Assembly: GCA_025716855.1 (NCBI GenBank)
Contig: JAIXMQ010000210.1
Location: 1 to 12,036, forward strand
Direction of reading: 5' to 3'
DNA length: 12,036 nucleotides
From: Pilaira anomala
Lineage: Eukaryota; Mucoromycota; Mucoromycetes; Mucorales; Mucoraceae
How positions within the stretch are numbered: position 1 is the first letter of the stretch; each line of letters opens with the position of its first letter. This document shows, piece by piece, positions 1 through 8,360 of the stretch. The position numbers were made by a program, and so were the translations under genes. A model generated the notes under the pieces. It saw only the letters and a program-made list of their open reading frames with translations. It had not been told where the DNA came from and did no database searches.

Positions 1-156
1 TAATGATGTACCACGTAATTGGGATATTAAAATAAACTTTACGCATCCCTATCTAGTGTCATTAGCTACTTGTAATATAAATTTTCTTCGATATCATTAA
101 TATATATATATATCAATAAAATCATTTGAAAATATGCGACAATAATATTTAATACC

Positions 157-159
<3 letters not shown>
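1..159. other. AT-rich flank without a recognisable gene
   Basis: No reading frame of note and no recognisable protein similarity were seen on either strand. It contains a TA-dinucleotide run near 99-113 and an AATAAA hexamer at 115-120. The hexamer and the A-run that follows suggest this is the 3' end of something that begins outside the window, perhaps a retroposed transcript, but the body of that element is not visible. Confidence 0.4.

Positions 160-189
<30 letters not shown>
115..189 (+). other. AATAAA followed by A30 run (poly(A)-tail-like)
   Basis: An AATAAA hexamer at 115-120 is followed about 40 nt later by an uninterrupted run of about 30 A residues (160-189). This order and spacing matches the 3' end of a polyadenylated transcript copied back into DNA, such as a LINE, SINE or processed pseudogene. 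The alternative is simple-sequence expansion; a second A22 run at 4318-4339 shows that A-runs also occur here without such a signal. Confidence 0.4.
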
Positions 190-193
<4 letters not shown>

Positions 194-240
194 TATATTG
201 CGAACAATGATGGTAGTAAATTTAAACAATAAAATGGGTT

Positions 241-520
241 GTTTTGTGAACAGAATTAGAGAAAAAGCGAATAATATATTTGTACGTTTTGTGAATAGTA
301 TTAGGAAAAAAACGAACAATACATTTGTATGTTTTGTGAACAGAATTAGAAAAAAAGCGAACAATACATTTGTATGTTTTACGAATAGAATTAGTAAAAA
401 AAAAGAACAATATTGTTGTACGTTTTATGAACAAGGTTAGTAAAACAACGAACAATATACTTGTACTTTTTATGAACAATGTTAGTAAAAAAACGAACAA
501 TATACTTGTACTTTTTTTTA
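241..520. repeat. 45-bp minisatellite, about 6 copies
   Basis: Six head-to-tail units begin at 241, 286, 331, 376 (46 bp), 422 and 467, followed by a degenerate partial unit. Each starts near GTTTTGTGAA, carries an A-run, then CGAACAATA and TTTGTA. Because 45 is divisible by three, stop-free reading passes through on both strands and produces several spurious open frames. Related CGAACAATG and GTTTTGTAAACAATTTT fragments flank the array at about 191 and 590, so the repeat probably belongs to a larger repetitive sequence that abuts the truncated Helitron. Confidence 0.85.
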
Positions 521-565
521 ACAATTTTGTACGCTGAAAATTGATGCCAGCTATTTTTCAAACAA

Positions 566-2350
566 CTAACTGGGTGTAAAAATTGTACGTTTTGTAAACA
601 ATTTTGGCCAAATTGTAAACAATGCCTCCGCCATAGTGCCAGTAGAAGCCACTGAAATTGCAATATTACCACTTCTTTGTACATAGTCTAATAGGGCGTT
701 AAAGAGGAAGGTTTTACCGGTTCCCCCAGGACCATCAACAAAAAAAAGTCTTGCCTTAGTGGAATCTTGAATTCCATTATCAACCATCTGTTGAATTGTA
801 TCAAAAACAATCTTTTGGTCTTCATTGAAAGGAAATGTAGTAGGATCAATGGACTGAGTAGCTTCTTCAATAAGAGTATTATGTGTTCGAAACAACAAAG
901 GAACATTAACACCATCGCATGTTTCACCAAAAGATGTTGTATCAGTTTCTGGAAAACCGGAAGAAAACCCTTCCATAGTTTTGAGATCAATGCCATGTTC
1001 AGCTAAGAGATCGTTTAAGTCTAATAGACAATGCCCATACATAGCCTCTGTGATTTCTGTTGGTAACGGAAGGCTTTGTTCAACAGAGATTCTTACTTCA
1101 TTACGAAAATACTCCTGTGAAAGGGCATCCTTGTGAGTTAACCACAGTTCAAATGGGTTGGAACACTCGCAGAAAGAAAGCATAACAACAAAAAGCCGAC
1201 GAAGAGACAACGGCATTTGGCATATAGCAGCTTCTTCAAGAGCTGAAGACCACACAGTATCATCTGAGAGTAATCCCATGGCACGGGCTGCAGCTTGATA
1301 AGTTAAATAAACTTGACCATTAACTGTACGAATATCACCAAAAGATTTGGCACCTCGGATTTTGTGTAAAAGTAATCGTAAGTGATATTTTTCAACTTGT
1401 TGTGGCGAAACAGAATAAATAAGTCCAATTGTTATCCCCTTTTCTCTCAACTTCCACTGTCTTGGCTGCAATGTTTTACAGAAAGTATATTTTTCACAAA
1501 ACTCAGAATAAAGTAATGTTTTTGCTTGTAAGTCACCATTTTCTTCTGCAGTTTGATTATATTTAAGCCAAGCGGTCAATGTTGTTTCTTGTGGTATACG
1601 ATTTAACAAAACAGCAGGCGCTTCATCAGCCTCAAAAAATACTTCTTGCTCACCTTCTAAATGGATTGCTAATCTCTGGTGAGAAGGGTATTCCTTGTGC
1701 ATCGGAAAACAAAAAATTCTCCAACATGCTTCTGCAGCGGAAACGTATCTTGCATCTAAGAATAGATCGATTTCATCCAAATTTACTTCTTGACCCTCAA
1801 TATTTACCGCGGCTCTATCATTTCCTTTGTATACATACTTGTAAATGTATTTTACAGAATTAACTGAACTACATATTTCCACATTAATATGTGCATCAAA
1901 TTTGGCAGAAAGATACAAATTATGGGGCACAACCCATCTATTATCAATTGTAACGTTGTTTCTGATGATCACACGGCCATTTCTTCTTCTACGATAAACG
2001 GGATAGCCGCCTTCAATTGAATCATCAGTGGTTGTAACTTCTTGAAAATCATGAGGATAGTTTTTGGTGCATCTACCACTTTTCATGCAAGGAGCATTAG
2101 GGTTTAACAATCCACATGGACCATGGATCATTGAAGTAGTGACAGTCTTATAAGCAAGGTCATGCGTCGTAGGATCCGGAATCTCTGCTGATACTATTTT
2201 ATCGTAATCAAGCGTACTTTGAGGTTTGTCAGATTGCTTAAGAATAATAAGTATATGGGTATGTGGTAACCCTCGCTTTTGAAATACAATTGAATAACAA
2301 TACGCGACTACTTTTCCAAAAATATTCTTTCTCGTAATATCATTGAGCAA
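566..2350 (-). pseudogene. Helitron HUH nuclease and start of PIF1-like helicase
   Basis: This stretch continues in the same frame as the segment above it; the apparent start at 2350 is an internal TTG codon. It holds the HUH metal-binding motif FQKRGLPHTHILIIL (codons near 2260) and the paired catalytic tyrosines in KYIYKYVYKG (about 1825-1856). Between and after them are MIHGPCG, KSGRCTKNYP and ARYVSAAEACWRIF, all characteristic of Helitron Rep. A linker leads to a PIF1-like helicase N-terminus with NEDQKIVFDTI and Walker A GPGGTGKT (about 705-733). After VASTG (about 640) the sequence departs from the helicase pattern and reads into repeat-derived DNA before a stop, so helicase motifs II-VI are absent. 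The nuclease core has its key residues, but the element cannot be autonomous. Confidence 0.9.
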
Positions 2351-2440
2351 TTCCCTAAACTTTAAATTAAAAACTCTGGCACAAAGATCAGGTCTATCAC
2401 CTGCATTTTGGTTAACTAAAAGTTCCTCTTCTATGGCTTG

Positions 2441-3343
2441 CTATGATGGATTACATGTAAAAGTGATAAATAAATCAGGCTTTCCAAATCTTCTAACCAA
2501 ACTCATTGCGTCTTGAAAAAGTTGAGATATAAATCTCGGACTACCAACAAAAGAAGACGGTAATATAACTTTTTTTCCGACTGAGCTCATGTCATTGTCG
2601 TCTAATCGAATAGCATCAGAAAGTCCATTATATAATTGTAATCTTAAAGTTGCTTGGTTATGGCGAACAAAGTTTAAACGTTGTTGTTCCATTTTAGCGT
2701 ACATATCTACAGTATATTGATGGAATAACTTTCCAAAATTGTGAAGACTAACTTGCTCCTTTTTAAGTTGGCCATTTGACAAATCCGGGCGTAGCATCAA
2801 TCTGAAGCTGTAGTAATCCATAATTGTTACTTTATTTCTTTCTCTACTGTTTGAAACCATGTTTCTAAGATCAGGAACATTTAATTCAGAAGCGTCTTCA
2901 TGTGACATCAACTTAAAATTCCAACCTGGATCACCTTCAGGAAACATTAATACATACTGTAGGGGATCATAGAACTGATTAAATTCCTTGATTCTACTTA
3001 AAGTGTCTTCACTTCCTTTCAAACGAATGATAATATCACGATTGGTAGGTTCAAAACCCATATCTTCATTATCAACGCCACCTAAGATCAAAACACCTAT
3101 TTCAGGTGCAGTAGGAGCATTATATCGTCTAGGATCAGGAGTGTTCTCAGATCTAAAGACCATTCTGATATCATTTATTCCAACCATAGGTTCATTGCTA
3201 CTTATTCCTCTTGATTCATTTTGTTCTCTTGAAACTTCTTCCATAGTCTTAAAATATCTTACAAAAGGATTCACTTGATGCATCATATTTTGAAGAGCCA
3301 ACATTGTTGTTTCCGTGACATTCGAATTACCTGCTACGTCCAT
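2441..3343 (-). pseudogene. Helitron_like_N segment of the broken Helitron gene
   Basis: This is the open stretch between two of the nonsense codons. It covers the Helitron_like_N region: NRMDVAGN at the start, FYDPLQYVLMFPEGDPGW and MDYYSFRLM in the middle, LFHQYTVDMYAKMEQQRL, and SSFVGSPRFISQLFQDAM before DLFITFTCNPS, the Rep motif 1 block. The next codon is TAG where Helitrons normally have Trp after CNP-x, so a single G-to-A change in TGG explains the break. The ATG at 3343 is only an internal Met: upstream codons FAQIYIFDSEN-(TAA)-LRNR are in the same frame. No separate protein should be inferred. Confidence 0.88.
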
Positions 3344-4317
3344 TCTATTTCTTAATTAGTTTTCAGAATCAAAAATATAAATCTGAGCAAATTTAGGGCG
3401 GGATGAACTATCTGATGAAGTTAAATTGGTACTAATTAAATGGAAAACACTGCCATGGATACGATAGGCATAAGCTCCTCCTCTTGAATTTGAGACATTA
3501 TGATCAAGATTAGCATTCATGGAAGTGAAGCTCAATGCTGAATTGTAAGTTCTAATATTCTTTTTGAGCTCTCTACCACACTCATTGTTAAATAAAAAAA
3601 AATTCTTAATTACATCTGGAAGTGGCTTAAGTGGTTCAAGGATGCTTTTTCCATTTCCACAGCAGAGTTGGTATTTAGGTCTACTAATGTACTATTTGAT
3701 TTTCATTCTCCCAATCCACATGTATGCACCACAACTGGTACAAACAGTATTCATACCTCCAATTTTATGTCTTCCTGAAGTTTCTACACCTGTATCGTAT
3801 GCGGTTTTAACTATTGTTGAAGCAGCTTGTGCACGGAGAGGGTTAGCCAAACAATTATAATGTGCTGTTCTTTCGTGTCCTTCTAGACCACAAAATCTGC
3901 AAGTGACATTCGAAATCGATTGAGGTACAACCTCAGGAATACTTTCAATAATTTCAGGTAAAACCTCAAAATAATTTCAGCTGTTTGAGTTGCAGGCTCA
4001 GAAATAGTTCGAGTTGCTTCAGTTACAACCTCAGGAATACTTTCAATTGTTTCGGTTATAACCTCTGGACTAACAACAACTTCGACGATTCTAACGCGTG
4101 AAATATGTTGATCGCAATCTGTGTGAGATCTTCGAATATGGCCAATCTTCTTACAGAACTTGCACCTTTTGACAGTTTGATCAATAAGGAATCATTGAAA
4201 TCTTCTTCTTCGGCATTCGGGTTTGACATTTTAAATAAATAAGTTGTTTTTTTTTAAAAAAAGTGGAAAGAAAGGGGTTAAAATTAAATTGAAACTTTGC
4301 TAACGTTTAGGCACCGC

Positions 4318-4339
4318 AAAAAAAAAAAAAAAAAAAAAA
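4318..4339 (+). repeat. A22 homopolymer
   Basis: About 22 consecutive A residues upstream (on the minus strand) of the Helitron ATG. The 4230-4401 interval around it is AT-rich, with no gene or Helitron 5' terminus that I could identify. Confidence 0.7.
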
Positions 4340-4401
4340 GACAAACAAAAAAATCATGCAAATATAATTTATTTTCATCAATAACTTTCATAGTTTTATT
4401 C

Positions 4402-4550
4402 TAAGTTATTATTTGGGGGGAGGACCTCCCCCATACCCCCTCCCTATGTTCAATGCTAATTCTTGCCTAATGTTCAAAGTTAAATAAAACGTCCAAAGTT
4501 CAATGCTAAGTCATTATTTGGGGGAGGAGGACCTCCCCCATACCCCCTCC
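4402..4550. repeat. GC-rich 105-bp direct repeat with hairpins, ending at the gene break
   Basis: A block reading TAAGTTATTATTTGGGG, then GAGGACCTCCCCC and ATACCCCCTCC, occurs at 4402-4443. It recurs with minor changes at 4507-4550, a period of about 105 bp (1.4 copies). GGGGAGG and CCTCCCC are perfect arms around a single central A, so each copy can form a tight GC hairpin, in sharp contrast to the AT-rich surroundings. The second copy stops exactly at the 8-bp GTCAATTG that borders the split primase-helicase gene, so this looks like the terminal or subterminal repeat of an inserted element. The 20 or so codons that extend the primase-helicase frame past 4551 come from this repeat and are not native. 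Confidence 0.75.
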
Positions 4551-4558
4551 GTCAATTG
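4551..4558. repeat. 8-bp duplication GTCAATTG (low-side copy)
   Basis: Exact match to 10540-10547; the adjoining bases differ on both sides. On the minus strand it supplies the end of Thr, then Ile and Asp codons at the broken end of the N-terminal gene half. It is the low-coordinate boundary of the permuted 6-kb segment and a candidate target-site duplication. Confidence 0.75.
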
Positions 4559-6277
4559 TTGCCTCTGGCAGTCTATGCTGCATAATGATGATCTTTCCCG
4601 AAATTTTCCAAGATCTACTTATAAAAGTCAGTGTGTGTTGATTAAAATATACAGTACAACATCTTACCCCTTTGAATTGCTGTAAAATGTTTGTAATGTT
4701 ACTCCCAATTGTACCTGACACAAAATGGTATTGAACAAAGGTGCCTTCATCTAACAGTAACACATCATAGTCTCTTTTCTTCAATTTATAGATACTGTCT
4801 AAACATACTACAATTCTTTCTCTTTTTTCTTCTACCTCTGTAGTTGTATCCCAAATATTCTTCTCCAAGTAACATGACATATTTAATCTTGTAGCAAGAT
4901 ATTTGGCCAATGAGATACGAAAAGTTATCGCTAGAACTGAAGCAGTTCGAGGTAATCTTCTGATGAATTGGTCGGCTACAAAGGTTTTCCCAGCACCCAT
5001 TGGGGCATCCAAAAAAATTATTCTAGAGCAAGCATTGAAATTGATATCTTCACGACCATTGAAATTTAATTTAGGATAAGGCGAATAAATTATTTCGTTT
5101 GGTTGAGGTAAGAAACCATATTGGTCTCCGCACTCCAAAATGAAAAAAGTGATGCCACAATTGAAACAGTAAATTGCTCTTTCACCAGTTCTGGTGACAA
5201 AGGTTTTAGCAGAACAGACACCGCGCCCAGAGATAATACCTTCGTTATTTTCTGTTTCACAAGAGAAACAGAAAACGCGTTCTTCATTCGACAATGAATC
5301 AATGGTACGAACAGTATTAAATTCATTCACTATTAAGCCGTAACTGTCAACAATCATTGTTCGTTGAGTTTGTGGGAAAGGCAAAGTTGTTGTATTTATT
5401 ACTTGGTTGATTACTTCAGATGGAGTAGCAGTAGTAGCAGTAGTAGCAGTAGTAGGAGATGTTTCCTCCAAAAATCTACCATTTACGTTCATTGAATCAA
5501 CACATGGATTACTCACGTTGTAAATACGTGAATAAGCCATAACTGGTGAGGCATAAGTACAATGTTGACTTGGCTTGACAGTTAAATAGGTAAGTTCCTC
5601 TGAGATATTCGTACATAATGTTTTTAGCCACACAGATAAAGGAAATAAAGCAGGTGAAAACGTATAATTATCATTACTATCAGCCGATGTCGATAATACA
5701 TTTGTATACAATGATAAAGGTCTGTTTTTGTTCAATTTAGTACTACCATACGTTCTGAATTGTTGAGGTTTTTTATACACGCTAAGATCAATGAAAGACA
5801 AATGGTCTCTTAAACGATGTTTCACCGTAAGTAAATTGTTGTTGTTTTCATCACTACTATCACGAGATCTTGTAACACCGCTTTGGATATCCTTTGAAAT
5901 AAATGCATTAAATTCCATGACATATGAGGCACATGAACACGTATTGTTGTCAAAAACAACTCCACGATGAACAATATGTAGTGACATTTTAAGTGAAGAA
6001 CAAGAATGCATGATGATGAGATTTTCTTGGTGATTGAACTCGTGACAAACTTGGTCGAAAGAGATGTCTAAATGGTGAATTAACTTTTGCTTGATATGGG
6101 TAACAATCAAATCAACCTCCTCGAAATCAAGGCTTAATTCATCTGGATGTAGTGACAAGTCGATATCCAAGTAAAGTGACGTAGGCTGTTCTGTTATGAT
6201 TTCGTAAACAGTTGGTTTTTGGTAAAGATCCATTTTGTTATACATGGCTCTTCTGCCACAGACAATGAACTTTTTAC

Positions 6278-6332
6278 CTATCATGAATTTTGTTAGAATA
6301 ACGTATATTTATAACATCTAGTGCAACCATAC
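6278..6332 (-). other. Predicted 55-nt intron in the primase-helicase gene
   Basis: On the minus strand the intron begins GTATGG, contains TTCTAAC as a branch-point candidate and ends GATAG. Removal joins ...SYVG to KKFIVCGRRAM in frame (phase 1) and moves the start from the Met at 6284 to an ATG at 6441, adding 34 residues. Without splicing, the upstream frame stops at a TAA just past the acceptor. A nearby GTGGGT donor would give the wrong frame, which favours GTATGG. Confidence 0.68.
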
Positions 6333-6441
6333 CCACGTAACTACGAGAGTCTCTACTTCTAAGGACATCAATCGCCCATACTTGTTCGTTAGGGCTTAAG
6401 GCTGCTTCGGCATCTCGTAGCCTATTAAAAGTACCAGGCAT

Positions 6442-6820
6442 CTTAAATTGAAAGACGAAAGGAATAAAGATAAATTAAAAAGAAAAAAAAAACCATAAAT
6501 ATTTATTTATGCTAAAACACCAAGCGTTGTAGTGACCACAAACGCCACAGAATCACTTGTCGTTGTACTGTATTTCTAGCAACACTAAACGTTTTACTGT
6601 ATATGGTATATCCCGTAGTTGAGACTGCTTATTTTATCATACGCGTTGTACTATATATACTGTTCAAGTTAAGCGTTGTACCGCTTAATATTTCTAACGC
6701 TAAGCCAAGGACTGTGTATTCTTATTACAAGTGTGTTGCGTCACAAGCACTCAAATTTGTATAAACAAATAAAAATAAATCACATTTTTCTTTCCTTTAT
6801 CTCTTTTTTTTTCTTTAATT
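6442..6820. promoter_or_regulatory. Divergent promoter with repeated GCGTTGTACT-like motif
   Basis: This 379-bp spacer separates the minus-strand primase-helicase ATG (6441) from the plus-strand small-gene ATG (6821). Both ATGs are preceded by CT-rich leaders on their own strand. Five same-orientation motif copies start at 6524 (GCGTTGTAGT), 6561 (CGTTGTACTGTA), 6590 (CGTTTTACTGTA), 6643 (GCGTTGTACTAT) and 6673 (GCGTTGTACCGC). The last sits in a perfect inverted repeat TTAAGCG (6669-6675) / CGCTTAA (6682-6688) with TTGTAC as the loop. The pattern suggests binding sites for an element-encoded or host factor controlling both genes, or part of a replication origin. No clear TATA box was assigned. 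Confidence 0.55.
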
Positions 6821-7343
6821 ATGGTAGACCTAACATCAACTGAAAGATACAGAAGATATATGTCAAAGGCTGAGAATTGTAAAAAGGTTTACACTGGTCG
6901 AGCTGTTAAAAGAATAATCGATAAAAAGATCAGATTGACTCAGAACAAAGTAGCTTTAATGGACATATTCAAAGATATAAAAAAAAATTTTCTCAAATCT
7001 CTAAACAAAACTGATAAGCCAAAGTTCGAGTACGTAAGCAGCCAAATATTTATATTAAAATATTATAACTAATATTCGTTTCTTCAGCCAAGAAGTAAAG
7101 GTAATCAATGGTTTGGCAGTCTACCTCTGCTCCTTGTGTGAAGTATCATGTACTGAATTCCCAGACTCTTCCTTTGAAGAAGGCTCTTTAGAGTTGGGTC
7201 ACGTGTTGAGAGCAAACAGACAAATTCATCATTCAACTAAAGCGTCATACGTAAACATATTAAACAAACATCCTGTTTATGCTCAACAATTGATAGCGGT
7301 TGTATTAAACCTTGATGATGAATCTCTTGATGAGATCAAGTAA
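6821..7343 (+). CDS. Spliced small protein of unknown function (154 aa)
   Basis: I do not recognise this protein. Exon 1 (6821-7029) and exon 2 (7088-7343) join in phase 2, giving FD-QEVKV across the junction and 154 residues. The N-terminal part is basic (MVDLTSTERYRRYMSKAENC, then Lys/Arg-rich with IKKNFLKSLNK) and could be helical and nucleic-acid binding. The exon 2 part has a CSLCEVSC cluster followed by several His residues, which might bind metal, and an acidic C-terminus (LDDESLDEIK). It is transcribed divergently from the primase-helicase and shares its promoter spacer, so it may be an accessory or regulatory protein of the same element. Neither exon alone gives a sensible end: exon 1 would read through to 83 codons with an AT-rich tail. 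Confidence 0.65.
7030..7087 (+). other. Predicted 58-nt intron in the small gene
   Basis: The donor is GTACGT at 7030, the branch-point candidate TAACTAAT lies about 18 nt before the 3' end, and the acceptor is TTCTTCAG ending at 7087. A GTAAGC donor at 7034 looks stronger by consensus but leaves exon 2 in a frame that stops quickly; the 7030 donor restores the long frame. Confidence 0.62.
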
Positions 7344-7438
7344 CTTAATGAGATCAATGAACTTGATACGGATTCTCAAAACAGCGGCGAATAATCATAC
7401 TTTTCCTTCCACACACAAAATAACGAATAATAAAAAAC

Positions 7439-7560
7439 CATTTTTTTTTATACTTTTCCTTCCGCATTCAAAAGAAAAAAAAAAATTAAAAACTACTGCT
7501 TTGTTTTATACGGTACAACCATTTTTTTTATACTTTTCCTTCCGCATTCAAAAAAAAAAA
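7439..7560 (+). repeat. Direct repeat with ACTTTTCCTTCCGCATTCAA core
   Basis: Two close copies (about 7439-7473 and 7519-7553) of a T-run, then TATACTTTTCCTTCCGCATT, then an A-run; a weaker third start is at about 7398. The CTTCCGCAT core recurs at about 8024-8032 and inverted at about 8335-8345 (GATGCGGAAGG), linking this block with the inverted-repeat region downstream. Confidence 0.6.
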
Positions 7561-7563
7561 AAA

Positions 7564-7761
7564 CAGCTGTTGGATTAATTTATACGGTACAACAGCTGTT
7601 GGATTAATTTATACGGTACAATATCTGTTGGATTAATTTATACGGTACAACAGCTGTTTAGTTATTTTATACGGTACAACAGCTGTTGGATTAATTTATA
7701 CGGTACAACAGCTGTTTAGTTATTTTATACGGTACAACAGCTGTTTAATTACATTGATCTC
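7564..7761 (+). repeat. 29-bp tandem array (6 full units plus a partial)
   Basis: Units start at 7564, 7593, 7622, 7651, 7680 and 7709, with a partial at 7738. Each begins with the CAGCTG palindrome (TATCTG in unit 3) and ends TATACGGTACAA. Two variants of the middle (TTGGATTAATT and TTTAGTTATTT) alternate in the last units. A seventh copy of TATACGGTACAA sits just outside at 7507-7518. On the minus strand the shared core reads TTGTACCGTATA, close to the motif in the divergent promoter, so the array may be a cluster of protein-binding sites (iterons) rather than neutral satellite. Confidence 0.88.
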
Positions 7762-7941
7762 AGTTTATTATTAAGACTATGAGAGTAAAAAATAAAGAAG
7801 AGTGAGTTTTTTTTTTAAACCAGGAAAATTTTTCAAATACATTACAACACGATTCCTTCCAGTCATGGGACCTAAACCAACTGGAAAACAAAAAAAGAAA
7901 AAGAAGAACAACAACAACGAAAACTTTCATTATTTTTTGCT

Positions 7942-8360
7942 AGCTAAAATATTTTCAATCTATTCAAGGTCAGAGGTTGAAGTAGGATTCTATATGACAA
8001 GTATTTGGCTGGTACTTACTCGACTTCCGCATCAAAAAAAAATATATTCTTCTTATAAAGAATCCTGTTTCAACTTCGGACCTTGAATAGGTTGAAAATA
8101 TTTTAGCTGCAATCCTGTTTCAACCTATGTAACCCTATTTCAACCTCGGACCTTGAATAGGTTGAAAATATTCTTCTTATAAAGAATCCTGTTTCAACCT
8201 CGGACCTTGAATAGGTTGAAAATATTTTAGCTGCAATCCTGCTTCAACCTATGTAACCCTGTTTCAACCTATGTGTAAAATCCTGAGCGAGCTAATCATA
8301 TTAATTTCTTTGTTAGCAATTGTTTTATTTTTTTGATGCGGAAGGAAAGAAGTGCCAGCC
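7942..8360. repeat. Nested inverted repeats (hairpin region)
   Basis: 7942-7990 is an inverted copy of 8060-8108 (44 of 49 positions by eye) and of 8184-8232. A second, interleaved inverted pair has one arm at 8007-8039 (GGCTGGTACTT...CTTCCGCATCAAAAAA) and the other at 8329-8360. It has a perfect 16-nt inner part and GGCTGG ends, like the termini of a MITE of about 354 bp. A short perfect hairpin (AAAAGTCA 8373-8380 / TGACTTTT 8403-8410) lies just beyond. I see no matching target duplication outside GGCTGG. No credible coding frame was found here. Confidence 0.7.
8046..8277 (+). repeat. 124-bp tandem repeat rich in TTCAACCT
   Basis: The block starting ATTCTTCTTATAAAGAATCC at 8046 repeats at 8170 (period 124 bp), the second copy being incomplete. 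Within it, CTGTTTCAACCT and CGGACCTTGAATAGG alternate, and GGTTGAA is the complement of TTCAACC, so the block is internally self-complementary. Confidence 0.8.

Larger units (their letters stand above)
566..4229 (-). pseudogene. Helitron Rep/helicase, decayed and 3'-truncated
   Basis: This is one ancestral gene, read from an ATG at 4229 down to 566, of the rolling-circle Helitron type (HUH endonuclease fused to a PIF1-like SF1 helicase). N-terminal region: an acidic start, then a zinc-knuckle-like cluster (CKFC...H...H..C, around 4164-4110) in a second frame. Next come Pro/Glu/Ile-rich repeats, including an exact 24-bp duplication at 3926-3949 and 4024-4047. In the third and main frame follow CRFCGLEGHE, CTSCGAYMW and CCGNGK, then AYRIHGSVFHLIS and FAQIYIFDSEN, all typical of the region before Helitron_like_N. 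Lesions: a frameshift near 4175-4190, another near 3968-3980, TAG at 3692-3694, TAA at 3356-3358 and TAG at 2441-2443. The helicase stops after Walker A, so several hundred residues are missing. Coding character is otherwise well kept, which implies fairly recent death. Confidence 0.88.
4551..6441 (-). pseudogene. AEP primase-UL9-like helicase, N-terminal half (split gene)
   Basis: Spliced reading: exon 1 is 6441-6333 and exon 2 starts at 6277, giving about 612 codons up to the break. The AEP catalytic core is visible in order: LYLDIDL (metal-binding D-x-D, residues about 74-76), SSLKMSLHIVHRG (Ser-x-His, about 133-137) and FIDLSVYKKPQQFRTYGSTK (third acidic residue, about 200). A Thr/Ala hinge encoded by a GTAGCA-like microsatellite (about 5427-5458) follows, then Cys pairs FCFSC and YCFNCG that could bind zinc. 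The SF2 helicase begins with Walker A APMGAGKT (Lys about 467), VLAITFRISLAKYL (motif Ia), IVVCLDSIYKL and LLLDEGTF (motif II, DEGT rather than DEAH). This order resembles Herpes_ori_bp-type helicases. The frame is lost at GTCAATTG; helicase motifs IV-VI lie on the separate half at 8842-10547. It could be called an intact gene only if the DNA is circular or rejoined. Confidence 0.8.

Noticed and set aside
149..684. Several short open frames on both strands with repeated Phe/Asn-rich peptides
   Set aside because: They are all read-throughs of the 45-bp minisatellite and the adjoining A-run; no family signature or independent start context.
3564..3860. 98-aa plus-strand frame
   Set aside because: It is antisense to the clearly Helitron-like minus-strand frame with Cys-rich and AYRIHG motifs.
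7034..7087. GTAAGC donor for the small-gene intron
   Set aside because: Consensus is better than at 7030, but splicing there puts exon 2 in a frame that stops after 17 codons and loses the CSLC region.
7564..7761. CRISPR-like array
   Set aside because: The 29-bp units are contiguous with no unique spacers, the setting is eukaryotic and no cas genes are present; it is a tandem repeat.
7802..8086. 94-aa plus-strand frame rich in Lys and Asn
   Set aside because: It runs through A-runs and both inverted-repeat families, with no family signature and no splice-consistent extension.
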